From: an uncultured Lachnospiraceae bacterium
GTDB lineage: Bacteria > Bacillota > Clostridia > Lachnospirales > Lachnospiraceae
Reading direction: 5' to 3'
DNA: 33,970 nt
NCBI GenBank assembly: GCA_910586705.1
Contig: CAJUJK010000037.1
Span: forward strand, 1-33,970
Shown here: in pieces, positions 6,116 to 13,384 of the stretch
Layout: each line of letters opens with the position of its first letter
How positions within the stretch are numbered: the first letter of the stretch is position 1
Translations under genes and position numbers: made by a program
The notes under the pieces: model-generated
Told to the model about the DNA's origin: nothing
Databases searched by the model: none
Seen by the model: only the letters and a program-made list of their open reading frames with translations

Positions 6116-7003
6116 CTAAGAAATAATTTCCTCGATTTCCGATTTTTTTCGGCAATAGCGGTATAACCCGTAAGAAAGCACTTCCTCCGGCTCCACCTGC
6201 GTCCGATTGACATCCGCCACCATCTGCCTGTAAAAGGCGTATTCGCGGACGTGATCATCGGGTATCAGCAGCACCTCATGGACAGAACTCGGCAGAATCA
6301 GAATATCACAGCCAAACCGCTCCGCCAGCCGCTTGATCTTTTCCGAGTACAGCATCGCCGAAGCGCCGAAACGCTTTTCCCGGTTAGTCAGCACATACAT
6401 CGGCGCCGCGTCATCCTCCCTCACAAAAACGCCTGTCATCTCCGAAAGCAGTTCACTCATGGAGACGAGAAGTTCCGGCATGTCCCGCTCCGTATTTTGT
6501 CTGGCAGTCCGATAAAGCGATTCCGCATTCTGTTTCCACATCAGCATATGCTGCCTTTTAATCGTAATAGAACCGCCCGCCGCCATATTCTTTTTAAACG
6601 CATAGTAAAACACAATCGCCAGATCGTTCCATCTCAGATGGGGCGCGTCCCTCAAAAACTTCTTATTCTTTTCAAGACTGACCAGCTTATAGAAGATTCT
6701 GTCCTTCACGCTGCCATAATCACGAAAAAAATCCATGTCCAGATCCAGCGCCATGGACTGTTCCTCATGGCAGTTGATGATCCGCTCCACAAGCACGCCG
6801 AGCATTTCACCTTCCAGATACTCCTGATAAAGCCCCTCCAGATAGATCGTCGGAAAAATGCTGTCTTCCTGCCTTGTGATGGCAATTCCCGTCTGCTCCA
6901 CGTCGTTGTTTTTGGTCACATGGAGCACCTTGATCTCATAGGCATCCCCCATTCTTTCCTGCAATAAATCCACGATATTCTCTACAAATTTTTGAAATCC
7001 CAT
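6116..7003 (-). CDS. DUF5688-like protein
   Basis: 295 residues from the ATG at 7003 (MGFQKFVENIVDLL), preceded by AGAGGA. The longer frame to 7096 reads into the inverted-repeat element and is rejected. The N-terminus (VTKNNDVEQTGIAI...ISPTIYLE-like FPTIYLEGLYQEYLEGE) fits what I recall of DUF5688 proteins, common and often multicopy in Lachnospiraceae. The rest is soluble, with a conserved-looking MYVLTNREKRFGASAMLY block (about 228-246) and SVHEVLLIPDD near 263-273. No catalytic motif is evident and no function is known. It may be read on its own; its stop is 11 bases before the -35 box of the tRNA-Arg promoter. Confidence 0.75.
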   Translation of the reverse strand: MGFQKFVENIVDLLQERMGDAYEIKVLHVTKNNDVEQTGIAITRQEDSIFPTIYLEGLYQEYLEGEMLGVLVERIINCHEEQSMALDLDMDFFRDYGSVKDRIFYKLVSLEKNKKFLRDAPHLRWNDLAIVFYYAFKKNMAAGGSITIKRQHMLMWKQNAESLYRTARQNTERDMPELLVSMSELLSEMTGVFVREDDAAPMYVLTNREKRFGASAMLYSEKIKRLAERFGCDILILPSSVHEVLLIPDDHVREYAFYRQMVADVNRTQVEPEEVLSYGLYRYCRKKSEIEEIIS

Positions 7004-7043
7004 ATTTTCCTCTTTCCCATTCTCTCCGGACATATCGGATTTC

Positions 7044-7149
7044 GTATAAGCAGACTCGAAATGCTTCGCATTTCTCATTCGCGGTCTCCGTTCCACTCCG
7101 GTCCGCGCAGAACAGACGTCCTCAGGACGTCTTCCGCCTCTGCTTATAC
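7044..7149 (-). repeat. Compact cloverleaf-like inverted-repeat element
   Basis: 106 bp bounded by a perfect 11-bp inverted repeat, GTATAAGCAGA (7044-7054) and TCTGCTTATAC (7139-7149). Inside are three more hairpins: GAAATGC-ttc-GCATTTC (7058-7074), CGCGG/CCGCG (7080-7084 with 7103-7107, inner CCG/CGG), and AGACGTCCT-c-AGGACGTCT (7114-7132). It fills the space between the efp terminator and the DUF5688-like gene. It could be a non-autonomous mobile repeat or a structured RNA. A partly similar element lies at 17195-17276. Confidence 0.6.
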
Positions 7150-7152
7150 ACG

Positions 7153-7186
7153 AAAAAAGACAATACAGACCTAAGTCTATATTGTC
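7153..7186 (-). terminator. Terminator of efp
   Basis: Minus strand 12-bp stem GACAATATAGAC/GTCTGTATTGTC (7175-7186 with 7159-7170), 4-base loop, then T6 (7153-7158), 28 bases past the efp stop. Confidence 0.9.
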
Positions 7187-7213
7187 TTATGGGCTTCGAT
7201 TTATGCGACAATC

Positions 7214-7771
7214 TTATACTCTGGACAGATACTCGCCTGTTCTGGTGTCGATCTTGATCTTCTCGCCGTTTTCCACAAACAGCGGCACCATAACCTTCGC
7301 GCCGGTCTCCACAATCGCGGGCTTCGTCGCGCCAGTCGCGGTATCACCCTTAAATCCCGGCTCCGTGTCGGTGATCTCCAGCTCCACAAACAGCGGCGGC
7401 TCGATTGCGAACACATTGCCATTGTAAGAACAGATCTTGACCATCTCGTTTTCTTTCACAAACTTCAGCGCGTCACCTACTGCCTCCGCGTTCAGCGCAA
7501 TCTGGTCGTAGGTCTCCGTGTCCATAAAATTAAAGAGGTCGCCGTCAGAATATAAATACTGCATGTCCTTTCTGTCAATACGTGCCTGAGGGAATTTCTC
7601 GGTGGGACGGAAACTCTTCTCCACCACACCTCCGTTGATGATGTTTTTCAGCTTCGTTCTGACAAAAGCGGCGCCTTTGCCCGGTTTTACATGCTGAAAC
7701 TCAATTATCTGAAAAACATTACCCTCCATCTCGACGGTAATGCCGTTTCGGAAATCACCCGCTGATACCAT
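7214..7771 (-). CDS. efp: Elongation factor P
   Basis: 185 residues, full length. EF-P binds ribosomes stalled at polyproline stretches, between the P and E sites, and promotes peptide bond formation. The three beta-barrel domains are recognisable: the KOW-like N-domain with K32 at the tip loop (HVKPGKGAAFVR), the OB middle domain (YLYSDGDLFNFMDTETYDQI), and the C-terminal OB domain ending in KIDTRTGEYLSRV. K32 is the residue modified in many bacteria; no modification enzyme is in this window. ATG at 7771 follows AGGAGGAG. It is last in the yqeG-aroE-aroK-aroQ-efp series and has its own promoter. Confidence 0.97.
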   Translation of the reverse strand: MVSAGDFRNGITVEMEGNVFQIIEFQHVKPGKGAAFVRTKLKNIINGGVVEKSFRPTEKFPQARIDRKDMQYLYSDGDLFNFMDTETYDQIALNAEAVGDALKFVKENEMVKICSYNGNVFAIEPPLFVELEITDTEPGFKGDTATGATKPAIVETGAKVMVPLFVENGEKIKIDTRTGEYLSRV

Positions 7772-7814
7772 ATGCCTATCTCCTCCTAAGCTTTCACAAA
7801 TATAATTCTTTTCT

Positions 7815-7843
7815 AGTTTATACTAAAAAAGTCTATTTTTCAA
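7815..7843 (-). promoter_or_regulatory. efp promoter
   Basis: Minus strand TTGAAA (7838-7843), 17-base spacer, TAAACT (7815-7820). The -35 box lies inside the 3' end of aroQ. Confidence 0.5.
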
Positions 7844-8282
7844 CCTCTTTATTCAAAAAACCCAATATAAAATCGATTGCCTGCAGGTATCCGTCCAGCC
7901 CCTGCCCATAAATCTGTCTGTCACAGACCGGCGCCGTCACCGATACTTTGCGGAATTCCTCCCTCTGTGTGATATCGGAAATATGGATTTCTACTTTAGG
8001 TACTGTGATACTTGCCAGCGCATCCCGGATGGCATAGCTGTAATGGGTAAAGGCTCCCGGATTGATCACAATCCCTTCCGTGCCGTCGAAATAGGCATCC
8101 TGAATCCGGTCGATTATCGCGCCCTCATGGTTGCTCTGGAACACCTCTATGACGCTGCCCGTCTCCTCCCCCTTTTTCGCGATCATCTGCAGTAAATAAT
8201 CATAATCCTGTGTGCCGTACACGCTCTTCTCCCGAATCCCCAGAAAATTCAGATTCGGTCCGTTAATTACCAGTATCTTCAT
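7833..8282 (-). CDS. aroQ: 3-Dehydroquinate dehydratase, type II
   Basis: 149 residues, the normal size for the dodecameric type II enzyme, which removes water from 3-dehydroquinate to give 3-dehydroshikimate. The N-terminal INGPNLNFLG motif, catalytic Y22 in the lid loop (KSVYGTQ), the QSNHEGAIID strand (49-58), substrate-binding NPGAFTHYS (74-82), and catalytic H100 in VEIHISD are all present. It starts three bases after the aroK stop, so the two are translationally close. Part of the shikimate operon with aroE and aroK. Confidence 0.96.
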   Translation of the reverse strand: MKILVINGPNLNFLGIREKSVYGTQDYDYLLQMIAKKGEETGSVIEVFQSNHEGAIIDRIQDAYFDGTEGIVINPGAFTHYSYAIRDALASITVPKVEIHISDITQREEFRKVSVTAPVCDRQIYGQGLDGYLQAIDFILGFLNKEVEK

Positions 8283-8285
8283 CTC

Positions 8286-8822
8286 TCATCCCTCCGCTGA
8301 AATCGTTATCTCCCTCTCGTTTACCTGTGCCTCTATCTCGTCCAGAATCTGCGAAAAACTTTTTCCGTCCACCGTAATCACCACGTCCGCCGCCTCTGTA
8401 TAATAGGGATCTCTCTCCCTTATGAGCGTCTCTATTTTTTTCAGCGGGTCATCCACCTGCAAAAGCGGTCTTCTGGTATCGTCTTTTACCCTTTCATAAA
8501 TCGTCCCGCCCTCGGCGCGCAGATAAAAAACCTGTCCCAGTTCGTGCAAAAGCGCCCTGTTTTCCTTCCGCACCGGCAGTCCGCCGCCCACCGATATAAT
8601 CTGGTTATTTGCGCTTTCCTTAAGCTTTCGCAAGATTGCTGTCTCCCTGTCCCGGAAATATGCCTCTCCATCCGCCGCAAAGATCTCCGATATGGATCTG
8701 TTCTCTTCTTTCTCTATTTCCTTATCCGTATCTATGATCGTCCGCCGCAGCCGGTAAGACAGCCGCAGCCCTACCGTGGACTTGCCACAACCCATAAACC
8801 CGATCAGTATGACATTTCCCAT
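8286..8822 (-). CDS. aroK: Shikimate kinase
   Basis: 178 residues from the ATG at 8822 (MGNVILIGFMGCGKST), with GGAGG five bases upstream. The in-frame extension to 8909 has no such site and is unlike the family. It phosphorylates shikimate at the 3-hydroxyl with ATP. Walker A GFMGCGKST is at 8-16, the shikimate-binding Asp residues are D31/D33 (IDTDKEIE), the arginine comes in YFRDRE, and SVGGGLPVR is the family GGG motif. DTRRPLL is the lid. It lies between aroE (147 bases away) and aroQ (3 bases). Confidence 0.95.
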   Translation of the reverse strand: MGNVILIGFMGCGKSTVGLRLSYRLRRTIIDTDKEIEKEENRSISEIFAADGEAYFRDRETAILRKLKESANNQIISVGGGLPVRKENRALLHELGQVFYLRAEGGTIYERVKDDTRRPLLQVDDPLKKIETLIRERDPYYTEAADVVITVDGKSFSQILDEIEAQVNEREITISAEG

Positions 8823-8969
8823 GTTTTCCTCCATGCCGGGGCAGTCCGCCGTGATGACATGCCCTTTGTCCGCCGTATTCCCAAATTCCAAGCCGGATTC
8901 CGCAGACACCCGCGTATCCTGCTGCCAACGAAAATGATTCTCATAAGTACACCGGTCTGTGCCGCTCTA

Positions 8970-9830
8970 TTACAGACGTTCCCTCAACTTCCCATATATC
9001 ACATCCGCATCCTCCCCGGACACCTTTACCCCGTTCCACAGCTCATAGGCAATGATGCCCTGATAGAGCAGCATTTTCAACCCATTATATGCGGCACCGC
9101 CGTTCTCCTTCACCAGCTTCATAAAACGCGTCTCCCACGGGCTGTAAATCAGGTCAAAGCCAGTGTGCACCTTTTCATAAAATCTTTGATCGGCAATCAC
9201 CACATCATCCACGTGCGGCGCAAGCCCCACGGAAGTGCCCTGAATCGCCAGAAATTTGCGGTCCGGCAGACTGCCAAAGTCAGCCAGCGCCATCGGGAGA
9301 ATCACCTGTCTTTCTGCCGCCCGGTTTACCTCTTCCGCCACTTTCTGCGCCCTTTCCACTGTGCGGTTCAACAGATAAACCTTTTTCGCGCCTTTCACCG
9401 CGCACAGATATGCCACTGCACGCGACGCGCCGCCCGCGCCCAGCAGAATAATCTCCTCGTCCGCAATCTGGATGCCCTCCGTCATCATAGCGCGGTAAAG
9501 CCCTTCCATGTCTGTATTATAGCCCTTGAATCCGCCAGCCACCGGCACCAGTGTATTGACCGCACCGATTGCCGCCGCCAGAGAATCCACTTCCCGCAGG
9601 CAGGGAATCACCTCGCCTTTATAGGGAACCGTCACATTGAGCCCTGAAATCTGCAGCGCAGACGCCCCCGCAACCGCTTCCCCGATCCGCCCCGTCTCCA
9701 CGGGGAAGGGCACATACACCAGATTATGCCCGAATCTTTCCGCCAGCGTGTTATGTATCACCGGCGAAAGGGTATGCTCCACCGGATTCCCGATCAGTCC
9801 ACAGGTTCTTGTCCTGCCGTCTATTTCCAT
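8970..9830 (-). CDS. aroE: Shikimate dehydrogenase
   Basis: 286 residues. It reduces 3-dehydroshikimate to shikimate with NADPH. Shikimate-binding TLSPVIHN (20-27), the catalytic lysine K71 in NVTVPYKGE, the NTD motif (105-107, catalytic D107) and the nucleotide-binding LGAGGASRAV turn (about 129-138) are visible; YNGLKMLLYQG closes the active site near the C-terminus. Its start overlaps the yqeG stop by 10 bases, so the two are co-translated. The order yqeG-aroE-aroK-aroQ covers three consecutive shikimate-pathway steps. Confidence 0.96.
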   Translation of the reverse strand: MEIDGRTRTCGLIGNPVEHTLSPVIHNTLAERFGHNLVYVPFPVETGRIGEAVAGASALQISGLNVTVPYKGEVIPCLREVDSLAAAIGAVNTLVPVAGGFKGYNTDMEGLYRAMMTEGIQIADEEIILLGAGGASRAVAYLCAVKGAKKVYLLNRTVERAQKVAEEVNRAAERQVILPMALADFGSLPDRKFLAIQGTSVGLAPHVDDVVIADQRFYEKVHTGFDLIYSPWETRFMKLVKENGGAAYNGLKMLLYQGIIAYELWNGVKVSGEDADVIYGKLRERL

Positions 9831-10360
9831 CTGTTTTTCCCTCCATGCGCGTCCTGCTTTTTCAGCGATCTCCTATAGAAAAACAGGACAATCCACTCCA
9901 GACGCCTCTTTAGAACAATCTGTATTTCTTCCTTCGGGTGTATAGGTTTGACCAGATAAGTCAAAATACCGGCACGTTTCGCTCCCCACACGTCCGTAAA
10001 AAGCTGGTCGCCCACAAAAAGCGTGGTGGAAGGCTCCGTTTTCATCAGCTCCATGGCGTGCAGATAACCCTTTTTCCCCGGTTTCCCCGCCTTATAAATA
10101 TAGCGCGAATGCACTTTATCGTTAAACATCTTCACTCTCGGTTCCTTGTTGTTCGACAAAAGCACGCTCTCAAAACCGATATTTTTAAGCCTTTCAAATA
10201 GCGCGATGCTGCGCGCATCAGCGGGCGCTCCGTGGGGCACAAGCGTATTGTCGATATCAAAAATGACGCCCCGGAACCCCTCCCGGTACAACGCTTCAAA
10301 ATCAATCTCATATGTGGAATCCAGATATACATCCGGGTAAAAGCATGTAAGCCCTGCCAT
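9821..10360 (-). CDS. yqeG: YqeG family HAD-type phosphatase (IIIA)
   Basis: 179 residues from the ATG at 10360 (MAGLTCFYPDVYLDS), with AAAGGAG upstream; the frame extending to 10450 reads into the nrdR terminator. HAD motif I is DIDNTLVPH (about 36-44, both aspartates present), motif II LLSNNKEPR, the Lys in AGKPGKKGY, and motif III/IV FVGDQLFTDVWGAKRAG. The natural substrate of YqeG proteins is not certain; phosphatidylglycerophosphate phosphatase is a suggestion for relatives (GEP4-like). It is the first gene of the operon, overlapping aroE. Confidence 0.9.
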   Translation of the reverse strand: MAGLTCFYPDVYLDSTYEIDFEALYREGFRGVIFDIDNTLVPHGAPADARSIALFERLKNIGFESVLLSNNKEPRVKMFNDKVHSRYIYKAGKPGKKGYLHAMELMKTEPSTTLFVGDQLFTDVWGAKRAGILTYLVKPIHPKEEIQIVLKRRLEWIVLFFYRRSLKKQDAHGGKNRWK

Positions 10361-10396
10361 CAATATACTCCTTTTATGTCTATTCGCATTGCCGCC

Positions 10397-10416
10397 CGAA
10401 AAGCCTCCGGCTTTCG
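10397..10416 (-). other. Stem-loop at the expected 5' end of the yqeG-aro transcript
   Basis: Minus strand CGAAAGCC-gga-GGCTTTTCG with one bulged base. It begins about where the start point of the promoter at 10422-10450 should lie, so it could protect the 5' end of the messenger. Confidence 0.4.
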
Positions 10417-10421
10417 TGTAC

Positions 10422-10450
10422 ATCATACAAAACACCCCGCGATAACGCAA
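10422..10450 (-). promoter_or_regulatory. Promoter of the yqeG-aro operon, nested in the nrdR terminator
   Basis: Minus strand TTGCGT (10445-10450), 17-base spacer, TATGAT (10422-10427). The -35 lies in the loop of the nrdR terminator hairpin, and the spacer covers its distal arm. Confidence 0.5.
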
Positions 10451-10460
10451 GGTGTTTTTA
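10427..10460 (-). terminator. Terminator of nrdR
   Basis: AAAACACC/GGTGTTTT stem (10451-10458 with 10429-10436) around a 14-base loop; the distal arm ends in TTTT then GT. It starts 8 bases after the nrdR stop. Confidence 0.75.
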
Positions 10461-10468
10461 TTCGCCGC

Positions 10469-10921
10469 TTATTTGTCCAGCACATTTTTCAATTCTTCCA
10501 TAAAGGTGTTGATATCCTTAAACTCCCTATACACAGAAGCGAATCTGACATAGGCAACCGCCTCTAAGTCCTTGAGTTTATTCATCACCAGTTCGCCAAT
10601 CACCTGACTGGGAATTTCCTTTTCTTCCCGGTTAAAGATTTCCGTCTCCACCTCATCCACCAACTGGTTGATCTGGTTGGCGCTGATCGGTCTCTTATGA
10701 CATGCCCTTAACACACCCGCCTCGATTTTGGATCTGTCATAGGTCTCTCTGTTATTGTCCTTTTTAATGACGATAAGCGGTATCGTCTCCACCTTCTCAT
10801 AAGTAGTGAACCGCTTGTCGCACTCGTCACAGACGCGCCGTCTGCGGATAGAACTGTTATCCTCCGCCGGTCTGCTGTCAATTACTCTCGTATTCTCATG
10901 GCCGCAAAATGGGCATTTCAT
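10469..10921 (-). CDS. nrdR: Transcriptional repressor NrdR
   Basis: 150 residues from the ATG at 10921, with AAGGAGG upstream; the frame to 10981 is an overrun. NrdR represses ribonucleotide reductase genes when its ATP-cone holds (d)ATP. The zinc ribbon cysteines are C3, C6, C31 and C34 (MKCPFCG and CDECDKRF), and the ATP-cone runs about 46-136 (IPLIVIKKDNNRETYDRSKIEAGV). No ribonucleotide reductase gene is in this window. It is read from a consensus promoter and ends at its own terminator. Confidence 0.97.
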   Translation of the reverse strand: MKCPFCGHENTRVIDSRPAEDNSSIRRRRVCDECDKRFTTYEKVETIPLIVIKKDNNRETYDRSKIEAGVLRACHKRPISANQINQLVDEVETEIFNREEKEIPSQVIGELVMNKLKDLEAVAYVRFASVYREFKDINTFMEELKNVLDK

Positions 10922-10979
10922 CCCGGATATCCTCCTTATCCACCTGTACTTGGACCGCAGACAGATCGCTGCACCCAAC

Positions 10980-11014
10980 ATGATTATTATAGGATAAAAT
11001 AATCATTATGTCAA
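10980..11014 (-). promoter_or_regulatory. Consensus nrdR promoter with an overlapping 9-bp inverted repeat
   Basis: Minus strand TTGACA (11009-11014), 17-base spacer, TATAAT (10986-10991). ATGATTATT (10980-10988) and AATAATCAT (10998-11006) form a perfect inverted repeat covering the -10 and half the spacer, the position of a repressor operator. It does not match the NrdR-box consensus I know. Confidence 0.75.
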
Positions 11015-11033
11015 CTATCTTATGGTAACCAAA

Positions 11034-11267
11034 TTAAAGGCATATATCCACGACTATAATGTCCGGTCCGATCTTTTTGATATCTTTATAACAGATCACA
11101 TAGTCCGGCTCACTGCCGAACAGTCCACACCATTTATTGTCTCCCGGAATAATCAGCTTGAAAATCTGCCCTGTGCACTCGTCGAACTCAAAATCGCTCA
11201 CCTTTCCCAGCCGCTCGCAGTTTTTCAGGTTGATGACTTCCTTTTTCTTTAATTCCGAAAATAACAT
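11034..11267 (-). CDS. ylmC: YlmC/YmxH family PRC-barrel protein
   Basis: 77 residues from the ATG at 11267 (MLFSELKKKEVINLKN), with GGGGGAGG upstream; the longer frame to 11342 overlaps the neighbouring gene's 3' region and is rejected. It is a small PRC-barrel-like protein: EVINLKNCERLGKVSDFEFDECTGQI is the family signature, ending in the second beta strand YKDIKKIGPDIIVVD. Members are linked to sporulation in Bacillus and Clostridia by context; the mechanism is unknown. In many Clostridia it follows sigG, and here it still lies about 1.2 kb from sigG. Confidence 0.9.
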   Translation of the reverse strand: MLFSELKKKEVINLKNCERLGKVSDFEFDECTGQIFKLIIPGDNKWCGLFGSEPDYVICYKDIKKIGPDIIVVDICL

Positions 11268-11348
11268 AGGAACCTCCCCCGGGCTTTTTATTATCATATG
11301 CCACCGCCCGGAAGAAGTTCCTGTTTTATTGTCCTGCTCCAAAAAGGA

Positions 11349-12281
11349 TTACTGCTCTTCTACATATTTTGCGCTGATATAGCCATATTCATAGTCGAAT
11401 CCATCAGGAAGAATGACCTTATACCAGTGACCGCCTTCCACGACCTCCGTGTACTCGTAAATGTCGCCCTTCTTCGCCGTCGTAATAACCGTCGTGCCTT
11501 CCGTGCTCGGATTATCCCGGATCCTCACATCGTCGATGGTGACAATCGCGCCTGCGGCTGCAGTTTCAATCACCGTCTCCTCCTCCGAATCCTCGGGCGG
11601 CTCCTCCAGCTTCTGTCCATCCTCCTGCTCTTCCCCGTCAGCTTCTTCTTCGTCTATTTCCTGCTCCTCAGCCGCCTTGTCATAATCTTTAGGCACATAC
11701 CGCTGATACAGATTAAAGCCTAATACAGCCACGATTACCAGAAGAATACAGCCGACGGCGACCGTCATAATGGACAGAATATCCACACTCTCCTCGTCAT
11801 CATCTTCGTCATCCCAGTCCTCTTCCTCCCAGTCCCTTCTCCTTCTGGGTCTCTCATCCTGAACCGGGCGTTTTCTCGGCGGCGGTGCGGGATTCGACTT
11901 CTTTCTCGGCGCATCCGGGTTCGTCTTTCTCCTCGGCGCTTCCTCCGAATTTGTTCTTCTCCTCGGCGCCTCTTCGGCGTCCGCCTTCCTTCTCGGCGCT
12001 TCCTCCGAATCCGCCCTTCTCCTCGGCGCCTCTTCAGCGTCCGCCCTCCTTCTCGGCGCTTCCTCCGAATCCTCCCTATTTCTGGTCGTTTCCTCGGATT
12101 CCGCCCGCTTCACAGGGCGTCCCTCTCCTACTGCAGCGCCGCAGCTCGGGCAGAACCGGGTGCCTTCCCGAAGCGTTTCCCCACATTCGGGGCACTTCTT
12201 TTTTCTTATCACTTTCGCGCCGCACTCGGGACAGAACTGATCATCCTCCAAAAGAGGCGCGCCACATTTTTTGCAAACCAT
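11349..12281 (-). CDS. Zinc-ribbon membrane protein with charged repeats and a C-terminal SH3 domain
   Basis: 310 residues from the ATG at 12281, with GGGGAG eight bases upstream (a GTG at 12290 is less well placed). Two zinc ribbons: C3/C6 with C17/C20, and C30/C33 with C44/C47. Then five exact-length decapeptides (71-120, D-S/A-EEAPRRR/K), a Pro/Arg-rich stretch, an acidic patch, one membrane span (about 169-191), an acidic Glu-rich linker and an SH3b domain (about 243-309). Topology puts the zinc ribbons inside and SH3 outside, suggesting a cytoplasm-to-wall link. It lies divergent from sigG; its role is unknown. The gene at 4582-5868 shares the TM-plus-SH3 plan. Confidence 0.85.
   Translation of the reverse strand: MVCKKCGAPLLEDDQFCPECGAKVIRKKKCPECGETLREGTRFCPSCGAAVGEGRPVKRAESEETTRNREDSEEAPRRRADAEEAPRRRADSEEAPRRKADAEEAPRRRTNSEEAPRRKTNPDAPRKKSNPAPPPRKRPVQDERPRRRRDWEEEDWDDEDDDEESVDILSIMTVAVGCILLVIVAVLGFNLYQRYVPKDYDKAAEEQEIDEEEADGEEQEDGQKLEEPPEDSEEETVIETAAAGAIVTIDDVRIRDNPSTEGTTVITTAKKGDIYEYTEVVEGGHWYKVILPDGFDYEYGYISAKYVEEQ
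11922..12071 (-). repeat. Five tandem 30-bp coding repeats
   Basis: Exactly 5 x 30 bp, each encoding a ten-residue EEAPRR-containing unit. Units alternate between Ser-type and Ala-type openings (DS, DA, DS, DA, NS), which suggests duplication of a 60-bp pair. Confidence 0.85.
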
Positions 12282-12320
12282 AGCTCTCACTCCCCGTTTA
12301 TCTTATGTCTTAAAATTTGT

Positions 12321-12358
12321 CCATAGACTATGGTATCAAAAAACTCCCTGTTTGTAAA
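12321..12358 (-). promoter_or_regulatory. Promoter of the zinc-ribbon/SH3 gene with a 13-bp palindrome
   Basis: Minus strand TTTACA (12353-12358), 17-base spacer, TACCAT (12330-12335). The palindrome CCATAGACTATGG (12321-12333) overlaps the -10 box and could bind a dimeric regulator. Confidence 0.5.
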
Positions 12359-12390
12359 ATCTTATCCGCCGTTTTTTCTTAAGATTTTGT

Positions 12391-12419
12391 GAATAATTTC
12401 CCCCGAATCGCACATGCTT
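12391..12419 (+). promoter_or_regulatory. Possible forespore (SigF/SigG-type) promoter of sigG
   Basis: GAATA (12391-12395) and CATGCTT (12413-12419), 17 bases apart, match the GNATR-N-CATNNTA pattern of SigG promoters except for the last base. The position, about 50 bases before the sigG ATG, is right for autoregulation. No good sigma-A promoter is seen. Confidence 0.4.
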
Positions 12420-12469
12420 GTTACATACAAAAAAAGAAATCAAAACTTACACGAAAGGGTGGTAGCGTC

Positions 12470-13249
12470 ATGGTCCAGGGAAAAGTAGAAATCTGCGGCG
12501 TCAACACTGCCAAACTGCCGCTTTTGAAAAATGCGGAAAAAGAAGAATTGTTTAAAAGAATTGAAGAAGGCGATCAGGAAGCACGAATGGCATATATCAA
12601 CGGCAATCTCCGTCTCGTCTTAAGCGTAATCAAACGCTTTCACTCCAGCAGCGAAAATGTGGACGATCTTTTCCAGATCGGCTGCGTCGGACTGATCAAG
12701 GCAATCGACAACTTCGACAGCTCTCTCAATGTAAAGTTCAGCACCTATGCTGTACCTATGATCGTCGGGGAGATCAGACGGTATCTGCGCGACGCCAACT
12801 CCATACGGGTTTCGCGCTCCTTAAAGGACACCGCCTACAAGGCAATCTATGCCAAGGAGCACCTGACCCGCACCAACTCCCGTGAACCTACTGTCACAGA
12901 AATCGCCACGGAAATCGGCATCCCCAAAGAGGATATCGTCTATGCCCTAGACGCCATCCAGAGTCCCTTAAGCCTTTACGAGCCCGTCTACACCGACGGC
13001 GGCGACACGCTCTATGTGATGGATCAGATCAGCGACAAGAAAAACGGCGAGGAGGTCTGGGTAGAGCATATTTCCCTGACAGAAGCCATGAAGAAGCTGA
13101 CCAAACGGGAATATGAGATCATCTCCCTGCGTTTCTTCGAGGGAAAAACACAGATGGAAGTCGCCGAAAAAATCGGCATCTCGCAGGCACAGGTGTCAAG
13201 GCTTGAGAAGAATGCGCTAAAGACTATGCGGCTGTATCTGACGGCGTAA
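12470..13249 (+). CDS. sigG: Forespore sigma factor SigG
   Basis: 259 residues. Late forespore RNA polymerase sigma factor. The N-terminus KVEICGVNTAKLPLL is the SigG hallmark (the region that inhibitors such as CsfB/Gin recognise). Region 2 follows (NLRLVLSVIKRF...VDDLFQIGCVGLIKAIDNF...FSTYAVPMIVGEIRRYLRD), then region 3, and region 4 with the helix-turn-helix MEVAEKIGISQAQVSRLEK. The ATG at 12470 follows AAAGGGTGG. In Bacillus and many Clostridia sigG directly follows sigE; here it is on the opposite strand from sigE and 2.3 kb away, with a c-di-GMP gene between. Confidence 0.95.
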   Translation: MVQGKVEICGVNTAKLPLLKNAEKEELFKRIEEGDQEARMAYINGNLRLVLSVIKRFHSSSENVDDLFQIGCVGLIKAIDNFDSSLNVKFSTYAVPMIVGEIRRYLRDANSIRVSRSLKDTAYKAIYAKEHLTRTNSREPTVTEIATEIGIPKEDIVYALDAIQSPLSLYEPVYTDGGDTLYVMDQISDKKNGEEVWVEHISLTEAMKKLTKREYEIISLRFFEGKTQMEVAEKIGISQAQVSRLEKNALKTMRLYLTA

Positions 13250-13252
13250 GAA

Positions 13253-13279
13253 ACCGGGAGGGGCTCCCCCTCTCCCGGT
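13253..13279. terminator. GC-rich hairpin between converging sigG and the c-di-GMP gene
   Basis: ACCGGGAG (13253-13260) pairs with CTCCCGGT (13272-13279), with further G/C pairing inside. It follows the sigG stop by 3 bases. No T-run follows on the plus strand, so termination strength is uncertain. Confidence 0.5.
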
Positions 13280-13384
13280 CCCAAAAACGTTACTATATTT
13301 GATTCATATGATTGATTACGCCAACTGTATAACCTCAGCTTCAGGCGCTTTTAATATATCCCCTGTCCTCTTTTACGCCCTTCC

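Noticed and set aside
7004..7096. Longer N-terminus for the DUF5688-like protein
   Set aside because: The added codons come from the inverted-repeat element; the ATG at 7003 has its own site and begins the family-like sequence.
8544..9647. Plus-strand open frame of 367 codons across aroK and aroE
   Set aside because: It lies antisense to two intact shikimate-pathway genes, is His/Arg-rich, matches no family and has no ribosome-binding site.
10152..10161. Spo0A-box-like TTCGACAAAA in yqeG
   Set aside because: It lies inside the coding region at the conserved LLSNNKEP motif, so the match is explained by the protein sequence.
11922..12071. CRISPR-like array
   Set aside because: The regular 30-bp units have no spacers and keep the reading frame of the zinc-ribbon protein; they are coding repeats.
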